This document shows, piece by piece, positions 10,579 to 21,311 of a DNA stretch of 64,000 nucleotides. Made by a program: the position numbers and the translations under genes. How positions within the stretch are numbered: position 1 is the stretch's first letter; every line of letters starts with the position of its first letter. The notes below the pieces were generated by a model. It saw nothing but the letters and a program-made list of their open reading frames with translations. It had not been told where the DNA came from and did not search any database. Location: assembly GCA_917880885.1 (NCBI GenBank), contig OU862920.1:2108001-2172000 (forward strand), written 5' to 3'. This DNA comes from Limnephilus marmoratus. Lineage: Eukaryota > Arthropoda > Insecta > Trichoptera > Limnephilidae.

Positions 10579-11204
10579 TCAATTTTTGTAATTTTTGAAT
10601 AATTTGGAAAAGTCCAGATTTCATTTTAATTTATTTTTCTCGCTTTTGTCCACTAAGATAGATATATTTCATTTTACGAGCGATTGGTGATAATGATAAT
10701 TTATCAATTGATTTGACGGCAACTAGGGATTATAAAAATCAAATTTAGGTTAAAACCGACGTTCTAAAACAGCTTAAAACTTCTCCACTGCACTGCTAAT
10801 GCAATTCTGTATGTATGAAAGCACTATTTTTTTGTAAAATACGTTTTGATTGTTTACTTTATAAATTTTAAAGAGGAGCGAATTTAACAGCGTGTTTCTG
10901 TACAGCGGTAGTATTGTGTCTTAATGGTAGCGGTAGTATAATAGAATAGTATGTATTAATGTGAATGAGGCAAGGAGTGTGTATGCCAAGACCGAGTCGT
11001 TTGGCGGTCCGTCCTCTATGGAACCTCTATGAATTTACCCTGCGGGAAAATATGTTAGTTAAAGCATTATTAATTTTACCTGTCATTAACAATGTTATGG
11101 TCTGCCAAACAATGTTATAAGGTATTCATGATGTAAAGCTTCAAAATCATTCAGTCTGGAACATTTCCTGAAACCAAATTTGTGAAACATTAACCACTCG
11201 AACC
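10579..11204. other. Anonymous AT-rich sequence
   Basis: No coding motif or terminal repeat recognised. GCGGTAGTAT occurs twice (about 10902 and 10931), and again at 24890 upstream of the host gene. Confidence 0.3.
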
Positions 11205-11290
11205 CATAAGCTTGTTTTAACGATAATATAACATTAACAGACATATGTATGACGTACGAGGCGTGCGTGACTTAAAGTAAAACTGAAGGC
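11205..11290 (+). repeat. Dispersed repeat shared with 25500-25590
   Basis: Contains AAGCTTGTTTT ... ATAATATAA ... TATGACGTACGAGGCGTGCG. The same order of words, with substitutions, appears at 25500-25590 in an intron of the host gene (ATTATGACGTACGAGGCGTT). Two copies show it is a dispersed repeat; the family is unknown. Bases 11291-11559 hold nothing I recognise. Confidence 0.5.
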
Positions 11291-11559
11291 ATATTTTATA
11301 AAAATACAATACAAATACAAATGTAATGTAACCTCAAATTGATTTACAGATAAATTAAGCTGAATGTTAGTCTTATGTAATTACCTGATTTCTGAATCAG
11401 TTGTGGACACATTATAACCATTTTTCCACCTCTGGAAATCATGTAAAGGATTTTTGAATGAATCAAATACGAATTCATGCTCGATTGATAATCGTTTGAC
11501 GCAATTTGACGTTTGAGGTTAGACCTATCTACAATTCAGCTTTATCTATAAAAATTTGG

Positions 11560-12440
11560 TCCTGCTTTTGGATGTTTCAAGGTTAAGGCCAAGATTTACG
11601 CCCCTACTTACGGGGATTCCTGATGTTCGGGACTCGAACTCCAAAAATGACGTATTGGAATCCGGAAGTCCCAGTCCCAGTTGCCATTTTCTAAGGGTCG
11701 ACCGAGATCTCGGTCTCGGTCTCGGCAGGCTACAAATTCTACCCAGAACTCTGTATCGGTTCTCGGCGAAAAATCGCCGAGATTCTCGGCCTAACCGAGA
11801 CCGTTGTAAGTAGGTACGGTATAGGATAATGGAATTCAAATCTAGCGCGCGCGTCCATATTAATCACTTGGTGTAAGTGCGTGAGAGAGCTGTCGATTGT
11901 GATTGGTCGGCTGGCATAGAGGCAGGTTTTACTGCCGCCGCCGCGCCGCTCCGTTAGTTCATTTCACTACAAAAAAACAAACAATTGTAGTTAAAGGAAG
12001 TTTGTTTGAATTTTGTTTGTTAGTAGAAAAAAATAAGTTCTTTTATATGTTGTGATTGTTTAGATTCAGTGGCCACATTCATCAAAACACATCGATTCGC
12101 TGATTTGTATGTTCGTTGCTGTTTTTCTTAGAACTTAGTTCATAATAAACTGCCAAAAACAGCAATGAACATACAAATCAAGTAATCGATGTGTTTTGAT
12201 GAATGTGGCAATTGATTCACGGATAGGGTTTTTTAGGGTGTGTTATTTCGATTTAATATTTACTAAGTAGGTATAATGTTTAAATGTTGCTATACTATGC
12301 AACAATAGCGCATTTTAATTTTTTTCTCAATTTATCTATTCTCGGTCTCGGCTCTCGGTCTCGGCCGACATTTTAATTTATTCTCGGTCTCGGTCTCGGC
12401 CTAGAACTAAAAACCTGTCTCGGTCGACCCTTACCATTTT
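11560..12440. repeat. Composite with CTCGGT hexamer blocks at both ends
   Basis: Two blocks rich in GGTCTC/CTCGGT hexamers (11695-11805 and 12340-12425) are bounded by an inverted GGGTCGACCGAGA (11693-11706 and its complement near 12421-12434). The outer flanks share ATTTTCTAA. Open frames across the left block on both strands reflect the simple repeat. Between the blocks is the hairpin 12072-12209. This may be one transposon with hexamer-rich subterminal regions, but no target duplication was identified. Confidence 0.45.
12072..12209. repeat. 55-bp-arm hairpin (fold-back)
   Basis: Arm 12072-12126 (GCCACATTCATCAAAACACA...) pairs with 12155-12209, differing at only four of 55 positions and leaving a 28-base loop. 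The transcript of either strand would form a long near-perfect stem. It could be a small fold-back MITE or a hairpin-RNA precursor; no promoter or other evidence favours transcription. Confidence 0.75.
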
Positions 12441-12451
12441 CTAACGACTCC

Positions 12452-12812
12452 AGATACTAATATCTACAGCCTGTATGTCGGACGAATATCTACAACTCAT
12501 ACGTTGAACAAATATCTATGAACTTCAGAGTGAGGACTAATATCTACAGAGCTAAGGTCGGACGAATATCTATGACGGTCCCAGTGGTGACTAATATCTA
12601 CGGAGCGTAGGTGGGACTAATATCTACAGAGGGCAGCCGAGCAAGAGGTTGTACGGAAAACCTAACCGAACCTATGCAATATTACGTTTATTCAATATGC
12701 TATACATAATAGCAAATCCAACCTCTGCCAGTGCTGTAGATATTCGTCCTCACTTTGGTTCTCATAGATATTAGTCCGATTTGTTCAGTTTTTTGGAATT
12801 CCTGCAGATATT
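12452..12812. repeat. Periodic AATATCTAC motif array in two orientations
   Basis: AATATCTAC/T starts at 12459, 12485, 12511, 12539, 12565, 12593 and 12619, spaced 26, 26, 28, 26, 28 and 26 bases. It is usually preceded by GGAC(T/G) and followed by AG. Reverse-orientation copies follow at 12736, 12764 and 12804. The sequence between motifs is not conserved, so this is a phased short-motif array and not an ordinary tandem repeat. The family is unknown; subterminal transposase sites are one explanation. Bases 12813-13139 hold nothing recognised. Confidence 0.7.
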
Positions 12813-13139
12813 AGTAGACGCATCCTTATCTAACGCTTCTGTTGAGAGGAAATAAAGTTTTCTTAAAAAATTGAAAACAAATAGAAATTCCTATCGTACA
12901 GATACTGTGGTAGCTGGTAGAATTGCCACTCCTACTCGAGAAGGGATAAGGAGAAAGGAGGAACTTTGAAGTTTAATCTTTCAAACAAATAGTTAACCAT
13001 AAAAAATGGCATTAAATATGTTGTTAATAAAGTCTTATAATAACGCAAATTGCTAACTAAATAGCTTAATTTCTTGTTTGAGATTATTGGTCTCGATATC
13101 AATTGACGAAATATATTTTTTAAATCGGTTAAAACTATG

Positions 13140-13345
13140 ATTTGATTTTAGATTTTCACGGCCAAAAGTATTTTTGTTATTTATTTTAGGGGTGTTATCG
13201 TATGCAACGTTTCGGTCAGCATTACAGTGTTCAGCCACACATCTGCCCTGATGATGGACACTGTAACGCTGTCCGAAACGTTGGCTAAAGGAGGAGGTAG
13301 CGCAACACGGCATAACACCCCAAAAATAAATAACAAAAAAACGTT
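13140..13345. repeat. Fold-back repeat, copy 1
   Basis: Outer arms GTTATTTATTTTAGGGGTGT and its near-exact complement (ATAACACCCCAAAAATAAAT) enclose a second inverted pair, CAACGTTTCGG / CCGAAACGTTG with TTACAGTG / CACTGTAA. The centre reads CTGCCCTGATGATGG. Related copies lie at 13736-13860, 15245-15330 and 24655-24775. The minus-strand open frame over it is a by-product of the repeat. Confidence 0.7.
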
Positions 13346-13450
13346 TTTTTTTTTTTTTACATGAGCTCCACACAGGAGGCCCTGAGGAAAATAATTTCCC
13401 TCAGGGCCTATGTCATCTTTGGGGATGCTGTGTGGAGGGTTTTTTTAAGG
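13346..13450 (-). mobile_element. LINE 3' tail shared with 63775-63875
   Basis: On the minus strand, CCCTCCACACAGCATCCC ... GGCCCTGAGGGAAATTATTT ... TCCTGTGTGGAG is followed by a poly-A tract. The same sequence ends the LINE at 63400-63880 on the plus strand. It folds on itself through GGCCCTGAGG/CCTCAGGGCC and CTCCACACAG/CTGTGTGGAG. Here it is joined upstream to unrelated sequence, so it is either a heavily deleted LINE or a SINE borrowing the LINE tail. Confidence 0.6.
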
Positions 13451-13735
13451 AAAGGAAGGAGAGGAGAGTTCTGGGAAGGAAAAGGGTTTAAGGGGTGGGT
13501 AGGAATCTGGGGTTCAGTATGTCCTGGTCATCCGCCTCCAAGACCTAGACAAACCTCACCCCATGCACCCGGGCACCCCTGCTAAATCACCAAACGTAGC
13601 GAACTACTTGGGGTGACCTATGGCAGAGGTGTTGGTTATCCAATAAAGGTTCCCGGGGCGGCGGTACCCATTCCCGCCTCCGAAATTGAAAAAATTGGTT
13701 AATGTGAACCTACCGGTACATCTACCGGATCTGCC
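13451..13735. other. GC-richer anonymous block next to the LINE tail
   Basis: Contains CCCGGGCACCCCTGC, GTTCCCGGGGCGGCGGTACC and CTACCGGATCTGCCGGATCT. If the 105-base tail beside it belongs to a SINE, this would be its body on the minus strand, but I see no clear pol III A and B boxes. Confidence 0.25.
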
Positions 13736-13860
13736 GGATCTGCCCTGATGATGGACACTGCAACGATGTACGAAACGTTGGCTAAAGAAGGAGGTAGCGC
13801 AACACGGCATAACACCCCAAAAACAAATAACGAAAATGCTTTTGGCCGTGAAAATCTTAA
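13736..13860. repeat. Fold-back repeat, copy 2 (right half)
   Basis: CTGCCCTGATGATGGACACT ... CGAAACGTTGGCTAAAG ... GCGCAACACGGCATAACACC repeats the right half of the copy at 13140-13345, then the outer arm and the flank GGCCGTGAAAATCTTAAAAC. The left half is replaced by the GC-rich block. The flank word GATTTTCACGGCCAAAAG is also present at 13149 and 15250. Confidence 0.6.
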
Positions 13861-14330
13861 AACTTATCCGGTTAAAACTACGTTTTAACACTGAAATACT
13901 ATTTTATCTAAATTTCCTTAACTTAACTCTTTTTTGTCTCGATAAATTACTTATCTTTTCAACATTTTTTCTTCTGGTCAAACCTGGCACACTGTACGTT
14001 ACGTGTGAATACATTACATTATTTTTTAAAAGTCATTTCTTAAATTTAATTTTTTTGTACTAACTATACAATTTATTGGCATAACACGTGAACATTAGTT
14101 ATTGGATTGTAACATATTTTTAAATCTTATATTTTGTGTATAATATTAAGTTTTAATCCTGACAAATAAAATGAATCAATAAATAAAGCTAATCAATAGA
14201 ATTTTGTTTTATTTTGTAGGCAGAATTAAAAAAAAAACTTATGGGGAATTTGTTATTTTGCTTTCCCCAATTTCGGGATTTTGAACATTTATTGTGGGTA
14301 TTTTAGAACACAAACCTCGGCAACCCTGTT
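13861..14330. other. AT-rich sequence, probable repeat 3' tail
   Basis: The plus strand ends with several AATAAA words (14164-14190), as at the 3' end of a LINE or a processed copy. No coding motif was found. Confidence 0.25.
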
Positions 14331-14444
14331 CACGATCGACGCGCCGTGGCTACACTGTTCGGTGTTCGGTGTATCATTTCATTCGCGCTGCGATCGCTCT
14401 CGGAACAGGTCGGCAGAAGCGGCCCTTCCTCTCCTCTGCGGCAA
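14331..14444 (+). promoter_or_regulatory. Candidate promoter-proximal non-coding exon
   Basis: An isolated CpG-rich stretch (GATCGACGCGCCGTGG, TCGCGCTGCGATCGCTC) in AT-rich DNA, followed by a consensus splice donor GCAA|GTGAGT at 14444/14445. It is on the strand of the host gene whose first coding exon has an acceptor at 24981 and a 5' leader in it. It could therefore be the first, untranslated exon of that gene across a 10.5-kb intron. There is no coding frame, and transcription is not shown. Confidence 0.35.
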
Positions 14445-15244
14445 GTGAGTTTTTATTATTTTTTTAACTTTATCACACTAAGTAATGCAAATGTGTGTTT
14501 TTGGTTTGAAAAGAAGGTCGGTTAGGAATATTTTTAGATGCTTTAATTAAATACTGCGAGTAGAACACATTTGAAATTATCGAGTATTTTTTAGTAGTCT
14601 TTTAGGAGATTATTTTTTTAGTAGAAAAGAATCAAGCCTATAAACACTGTAACATCAAAATCTCTTACTTGCGAACCACTTTCGGTTGTGGTGTTATTGT
14701 ACAATATGGCTTGGCATATTTGTGTGTGTAGTTTTCAAGATATATATATATATATTTTTTTTAATGTCATGTATATTATAGAGGCTTCTGACTCACACAG
14801 TGTTGTCATTTTTTGTCTCATCTGTTTTTAAATTAAAATATTATCAATCTCTAATGATCTTTAAAAGGTACTTAGTCCTTTTACATTCATTTTGTATAAA
14901 AATTCAAATATTTTCCAGTTTACATGATCTAATAAATTTCATTGGCATGAAACTCGGTTGATTCTATTAAATTCTGAACTTCCTATGAGTTCGAGGTCAT
15001 TAGTATTGTCACTCTCTGTAAATAAAATTTAAAAAACACGTTTTCTTGCGATGTTTCTTTCTTGAAATAAATCAAAACGGGCGACTGCTGGTGTTAAACG
15101 GGAATTTAAACCTTATTGCCATCTACATATAGGGGGTTATTGTTAGCGGCCTGATCCCGAATTTTATACGAATTCTTCAATGAATTATTATTAATGATTT
15201 ACACGGAAATATGATTTAGTCATTGGAAAACTTATTACTTCAGA
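14445..15244. other. Non-coding AT-rich sequence
   Basis: A (TA)n run near 14740 and no recognisable gene or element. If 14331-14444 is an exon this is its intron. Confidence 0.3.
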
Positions 15245-15330
15245 TTTGATTTGAGATTTTCACGGCCAAAAGCATTATCCTGATTTAATTTTGGGGTATT
15301 TGATGATGCGATGACAGTGATGCGTTACAA
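15245..15330. repeat. Fold-back repeat, relic copy 3
   Basis: GATTTGAGATTTTCACGGCC, AAAAGCATT, TTTTGGGGTATTTGATGATG resemble the left arm of the copy at 13140-13345, degraded. Confidence 0.45.
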
Positions 15331-15439
15331 AGTGACCTAGATAGGCTTTGAAAGTATTGCAAAGTTAACTGTGTAGATATCAATGTTTCCAAATGTCATA
15401 CTATTTTCCAGCATTCACCAGAAATGAACAAGTAATTAA

Positions 15440-16045
15440 GTGCTCTTATTCACACAATATTGAATCTTATCATCTCGAAAATGGAATGTAAAAATCTTGG
15501 TTTTTACCTTGATAGCAAACTTATATTTAATAAGCGCATCGACTCAATCGTTCACAGTTCATATCAAATGCTTGGTTTTGTTCTTCGCATAAGTAAAGTG
15601 TTCAATAACCCGCGTACAGTAATAATGTTATATTTTGCATTAGTCAGGAGTACACTGCTTCGCCAATTTGGAACCCGCAATACAAAGTATACATGGATAG
15701 CGTAGAACTTATTCAAAATAAATTTATAAAATACCTTACCTTCAAATTCAACAATAACTTTGTATGCGCATTTCAAACTTTTCAACAAAGGCGAGCAATA
15801 GCTGATTTAACATTTATACAACATTTTAAATAATAACATTGGCTGTACTGAACTTCTTTCCCTAATTAATTTTAACATACCCTTAAGTCGTACACGCCAT
15901 ACAGAATTATTCGACATGCTTATTATAAAACAAATGCAGCAACCAATTCGCCAATTAACCGTGCTCTTCATATGTTCAATAATGTTTGCCTAAATTCTAA
16001 TACTGACATTTTCTCCGATTCACTTCCCAAAATTTAAAAGAGCAT
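15440..16045 (+). pseudogene. Jockey-like LINE, RT C-terminal remnant
   Basis: 15460-15705 reads KNLGFYLDSKLIFNKRIDSI, MLGFVLRISK and IMLYFALVRS. A frameshift is followed by WNPQYKVYMDSVELIQNKFI, the connection region of Jockey-like RTs, then further C-terminal pieces (TELLSLINFNIPLSRTRHTE) to about 15990. The RT catalytic part is missing and frames are broken. It belongs to the same broad family as 39250-43810 and 62185-62485. Confidence 0.75.
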
Positions 16046-16057
16046 CATGTCAATAAT

Positions 16058-16145
16058 GTAAATTGTTCGAGGGCATACATACACACATACATACATCACC
16101 ACTTCTCACATCTACAAACATACTCACACACACACACACCCACCC
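16058..16145. repeat. ACAT/AC microsatellite
   Basis: CATACATACACACATACATA and later (AC)n near 16125, at the 3' side of the LINE remnant. Confidence 0.8.
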
Positions 16146-16319
16146 ACTACGCACGTCACCCGGTAATCACTTATTATTATATAATTATTATTTTTTAATT
16201 GATAAACTAATGTTTAAGACAAGATTTTTATGCATAGCACAAAGTGTAACAATTATTATACGTAATAATTATTAGCCTGAAACTCATCTACCTAAGTACA
16301 TTGAAAACATTCAACATTA

Positions 16320-16370
16320 TATAGCATAGAACATATTCAAAACAAATTTATAAAATACCTTACGTTTGGC
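16320..16370 (+). mobile_element. Second scrap of the same LINE
   Basis: TAGAACATATTCAAAACAAA ... TTTATAAAATACCTTACG repeats 15700-15745 with few changes (peptide EHIQNKFIKYLT). It is a direct repeat 600 bp downstream of the first copy. Confidence 0.55.
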
Positions 16371-16379
16371 AATTAAGTG

Positions 16380-18332
16380 TAGAAAATAAATGATAGCGCT
16401 GCGATCGTTTTTTAGGTTTTAAATGACAACACCAAGATGGCACATAAGATAATGAATATATGTTTAAAAAAACACTTCGGTCAAAATGCATATTTCGTAT
16501 TTTCAAAAATTTTGCACAAAAAACTATAATTTACTAGAAGTAAATAATAGATGTAAAATTGTAATTTAATATAAGTAAAATAAAACAAAACAAATTTTAA
16601 TTGGACGTTTATTTCGTTATAAGGTAATAATAATAATATTTAAACGGCATTATAGGATTGGGCGATACGTAATATATAAATCAAACACAAACAATTTACA
16701 TATCACAAAAACTAATAATAAAAACAATTTAAAAAAAACCCTAATCATATTCGTCAGAAATTTTATTCAAACAATTTAAGGTCGGAAAATTAAGTGCATT
16801 ATACTTTTATCATGCAACATTACAAAGTTATAAAAATAATATTCAAAATAAAGTGGCAAAGTTTATAAACGAAGCCGATGAAATGCAAATTTTTTCATAA
16901 ATATTCCCGGCTACCATCAAATCAAATGTCTTTTTTGAGTACGGTTAGTAAAGTTGGGACTTCTTTACGTACTATGTAAAAAAATGATTTTTTTGACGAA
17001 TGGCACAAATATCAAAATCATCCAACTCTTTTTAGGGCGCCCCATTTTCCGTTTTCCCGGTATTTCAAATTTTCCAACTGCTTTTTCCCCATCCTTGACG
17101 ATTCGCCTTACCGTTCATTGAGATTTACCTGTGTGTGAAAAACATCATAAAAGTTATTATTATAGAAGGTATTAAAAAAACACAGTAGATAATGTTCATT
17201 AAGAAAGAGAGAGAAAATTAAGAAAAAAGTTTCTTTTCCATGAATTTAAAGAAGTTGCATATTATTACCTTTTTTTTAATTGAGTTATTCCCTTTTTCTA
17301 GTGGCTTCACATGAACTGTCAAATGAGAGTCAAATTCGAATTTTTAAACATAACCTCAAATCAGATTGTAATGGTTATAATCGCTCGAAAATTGGCATAA
17401 ATCTTGTAATACTAATGAAATTTATTAAACAAACTATACTACTTACCAGTCATTTCATACAGTTCGTTTATAGACATCTTCTAAATAAGACAGAAGCTTC
17501 TTCTCGTAATATTTGGCTAGGCAGCGTTGAAAAACGCAGTATATAACCCCTCTCGCATCACTATGTAATGGTTTATTAATTTTAATTAAATTCAGGCAAA
17601 CAATGAATAAAAATATTATCAAATCAGCGATCTTCTATTCAGATTTCTGACAATAAATCAACCGTAACATGCGATAACATGACAGCCATAGGAAACGTCA
17701 GAGTAATTCGGTGTTGCCATAGTAATGAAAATATTTAGTTCCAATTTATTTAATTTCTACACTTTATTGCCAAACATAATACAATATAGGTCCAGTATCT
17801 CAGTAAGTTATAAGCTAGGTTTGGTTGAATGTCGAGATTAGCACAGCTCGGAACTCGGAACATAATCCGTGTATTTATAGGTCGAAAGCATAGACGTCAT
17901 CAATATTATATTACGTGTAAATAAACCAAAACTAAACCTACCAAATGATTACGTGTATTGTCGATGATTATAATTTATAATAGAGGAACATATTTCTTTA
18001 GTCTTTGAAAAACAAATCTACTATCTACGTGGGCGCTATATCTATGCTCTCTAATGTCATTTTACCGCGACTTCTCTAAGCGCCGGGAAATCGTGATATT
18101 TTAAACACCACGGCAGTTTATTTTTAGGCGGATTTAATTTAAGTTATTTTTTGATAAGATTACCCCCAATTCAATCAGCAAGGTGCTATATGCGAGTACT
18201 CTAATTTTAATTAGTTTTTGTTTTGCTAGAGTCAGTGCACTAATAAAATCCGCTGAAAACAAACTTTCCTAACGTTGAAACTTTTAAAAATGCTTGTCGG
18301 ATTATTTTTTATTGATTATCAATTAATAACAG
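16380..18332. other. 2-kb AT-rich region without recognised features
   Basis: Open frames are short and motif-free (for example 17280-17546). No terminal repeats, tandem arrays or RNA genes were seen. Confidence 0.35.
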
Positions 18333-18530
18333 TATCCGTGGCTGAGTTGGCATCGTGTTTAAGTCTCACCTGGGCGTCGTATGTTCGATTCCTCGGCTGG
18401 CTTGGTCCTCTATCACGAATCACGACACAAGCAACATTTTCAGCTTACTGTGGTGGTAGTAGAAAATTTTCAAATATTGTCAGGTTATTCGTAACCCGGG
18501 AATGTTTATTATGTTCTTTAAAAAAAAAAG
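18333..18530 (+). mobile_element. tRNA-derived SINE
   Basis: Pol III box A TGGCTGAGTTGG (18339-18350) fits TRGYNNARNNGG exactly. Box B TGTTCGATTCC (about 18382-18392) is one base off GGTTCGANTCC. The spacing is that of a tRNA. A tRNA-unrelated body follows and the unit ends near an A-run at 18518-18528. It is not a functional tRNA gene because the acceptor stem does not pair. Confidence 0.75.
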
Positions 18531-18734
18531 AATTAAATCATCTTCATTCCTTATCGTCCGATGATTATAATAGTCTGTACTTGTAAAATTAGGCAATTTA
18601 CAAGTTCGGAAATGTCTAAATCTGTGCCTGAAAGTGCGGCGGTAAGTGGAATAATTAACAAATTTACTTTGTTACCGTAAATATTAAATGTATTGATATA
18701 ATTAAATAAATGTGATTAACACAGCCGTTAGCTT

Positions 18735-18780
18735 TTTATTTAATTAGGGCGCCACTAGTCGTTGAACCAGGCCAACAGCG
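18735..18780 (+). repeat. Repeat shared with 45838-45875
   Basis: TTTATTTAATTAGGGCGCCACTAGTCG...ACCAGGC recurs at 45838-45875 as TTTATTTAATTAAGGGCGCC, ACTGGTCGATGGACCAGGC. It is a dispersed repeat of unknown family. Confidence 0.5.
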
Positions 18781-18789
18781 ATGATGTTA

Positions 18790-19660
18790 AAATTAGTTAC
18801 CCATCGACTAGTAAAACTCACAAATTAAAAAAAAAAAAAACTTTAGATAAACACAAATTAGGAAACTGCGTAACACCATGGTGCCATTTTTACTCGCGAA
18901 TACTTCGAAACTCCTTATTTCCACATACTTTATTTTATTTACCATTTCAGGTCTTATTATTTAACTTCAAAATTATTCCTAGTATCAGTATTGTGCTGTT
19001 ATGCTTTGTGTACTAAGTACGTACTATTATATTTATCCTGTTATTCTTACATACTGAGACTAATATAAAAGTCAATTAGGATGTTACTGAGTTTAATACT
19101 TGATGAGTTTATTTATTGTACTGTTATTCGTGGTGGAATTCTATTTTATTAAAATTGAAATTGAAACACTCTTTTTAAACTTTTTTCCACTTATTTATTT
19201 CACCAGTACCGGTTTCATCCTATTATGGACATCTTCAGGCTGGCAATTGACATTCTTTTGTTACAGAATTTATACAAAATTAGGTAGGTAGGTACACAAT
19301 GTTAATGTAGGTACATATGTTTGGGTTATTACATTACAACTGGTAATTCTTTAAGGTAAATATGTCACGAATAAGAAATAATAATATTTACATTGGGAAA
19401 AAATATCAAATGAAATAATAATATAACAATGGTCACGATAACAGAAAAAAGAACACCTCGCCAGTTGGGCAAATCAAAAAGGGGGGGGGGGGGGGGTTAT
19501 GATCTATTGAACACAATCTTGCATTTACCAAAAAACCAAAATAATTTCTACAAAGATAGAGATGTCAAAATTCTTCACGTTTGTAATAAAGGACAAAAAA
19601 TAGTCAGATTAGAAAAATACATAATTAAATTACACAACTGTTCTCTAATGTAAATATGTG
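18790..19660. other. Anonymous AT-rich sequence with homopolymers
   Basis: Contains an A-run at about 18827-18840 and a 16-base G-run at about 19481-19496. Open frames crossing them (18762-19016, 19100-19291, 19429-19653) have no domain and are probably chance. Confidence 0.35.
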
Positions 19661-20166
19661 GAAAAAATTCGGTTTATGGGAATGGTCCAAAAAAAAAAAT
19701 TTTTTTTTTTTATACTAATTATGGGCCGGAAAATTAGGCGGCGGCAAGCAATATTAACTGAGTTACACGACTTTAAAAATTGTTATACACACACAGGAAA
19801 ATAGTCATTTTGGAAGCATTTTGATTCCTAGAAAATCAAACTAGTTATTTTTATACTAACTATGGGCGGGGAATCCGAACCTGAAAGAATTAGGCGGCGG
19901 CAAGCAATATTAACTGAATTACACGACTTTAAAATTTTCTATACACACACACACATGAAAATAGTAATTTCGGAAGCATTTTGACACACGAAGTACGAAG
20001 ATCATAGAAAAACAAGAAATGTACAAAAACATGTGCCGGCAGTGTTACCAGCTCTCAAAAATATTTATCCCTATATTATGAATTACGACTATCTCAACGG
20101 CCGTATTCTTAAACCAAAAGTATGAAAATTCATAGTCTTAAAAATGCGTAACCTAACCTAACCTAA

Positions 20167-20851
20167 CGCTAGGTTTGTGTAACATGGTTTGTGCCCCTTT
20201 ATACCGCCTGCTCGCGTCACGGCAAAAAAACATCCCTGTTTTCAAGTAGTTTAGCGGCTACGCTAGGTTTGTGTAACATGGTTTGTGCCCCTTTATACCG
20301 CCTGCTCGCGTCACGGCAAAAAAACATCCCTGTTTTCAAGTAGTTTAGCGGCTACGCTAGGTTTGTGTAACATGGTTTGTGCCCCTTTATACCGCCTGCT
20401 CGCGTCACGGCATAAAAACATCCCTGTTTTCAAGTAGTTTAGCGGCTACGCTAGGTTTGTGTAACATGGTTTGTGCCCCTTTATACCGCCTGCTCGCGTC
20501 ACGGCAAAAAAACATCCCTGTTTTCAAGTAGTTTAACGGCTACGCTAGGTTTGTGTAACATGGTTTGTGCCCCTTTATACCGCCTGCTCGCGTCACGGCA
20601 AAAAAACATCCCTGTTTTCAAGTAGTTTAACGGCTACGCTAGGTTTGTGTAACATGGTTTGTGCCCCTTTATACCGCCTGCTCGCATCACGGCAAAAAAA
20701 CATCCCTGTTTTCAAGTAGTTTAACGGCTACGCTAGGTTTGTGTAACATGGTTTGTGCCCCTTTATACCGCCTGCTCGCATCACGGCAAAAAAACATCCC
20801 TGTTTTCAAGTAGTTTAGCAGCTACGCTGGGTTTATGTAACATGGTTTGTG
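20167..20851 (+). repeat. 94-bp minisatellite, seven copies plus a partial
   Basis: Units start at 20167, 20261, 20355, 20449, 20543, 20637, 20731 and 20825 (the last partial). Each contains GCTAGGTTTGTGTAACATGG, CGCCTGCTCGCGTCACGGC and CATCCCTGTTTTCAAGTAG. Adjacent copies differ at very few positions (GCGGC/ACGGC, CGCG/CGCA), implying recent homogenisation. It forms the loop of the fold-back element. Confidence 0.95.
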
Positions 20852-21311
20852 ATACAAAAGTGAGTAAAATTTATAAAAAATAAGTACTTAAAATATAAAC
20901 ATGTTATTTTACGTTATTGATATTACTGCTTAATGGCAACACTTAATTTTGTGTGGTAAAAACATCTATGTTATCTTGTTTTTCTATGATCTTCGTACTA
21001 CGTGTGTCAAAATGCTTCCGAAATGAATATTTTCATGTGTGTGTGTATAGAAAATTTTAAGTCGTGTAATTCAGTTAATATTGCTTGCCGCCGCCTAATT
21101 CTTTCAGATTCGGATTCCCCGGCCCATAGTTAGTATAAAAATAACTAGTTTGATTTTCTAGGGATCAAAATGCTTCCAAAATGGCTATTTTCCTGTATGT
21201 GTATAAATTTTTTTAAAGTTGTGTAATTCAGTTAATATTGCTTGCCGCCGCCTAATTCTTTCAGTTTCGGATTCCCCGACCCAAAATTAGTATAAAAATA
21301 AATAGTTTTAT

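Noticed and set aside
13361..13585. Open frame sharing a peptide with 63751-63936 as conserved small protein
   Set aside because: Both read the same self-complementary LINE 3' tail; the frame runs through non-coding tail sequence.
13053..13891. Two minus-strand open frames with shared peptide (FWGVMPCCATS) as a gene pair
   Set aside because: The shared peptide reflects the fold-back DNA repeat; there is no start or splice support.
17280..17546. 88-codon plus-strand gene
   Set aside because: No domain, AT-driven composition, no splice or neighbour support.
18337..18410. Functional tRNA gene
   Set aside because: Boxes A and B fit but the acceptor stem does not pair and a SINE body follows.
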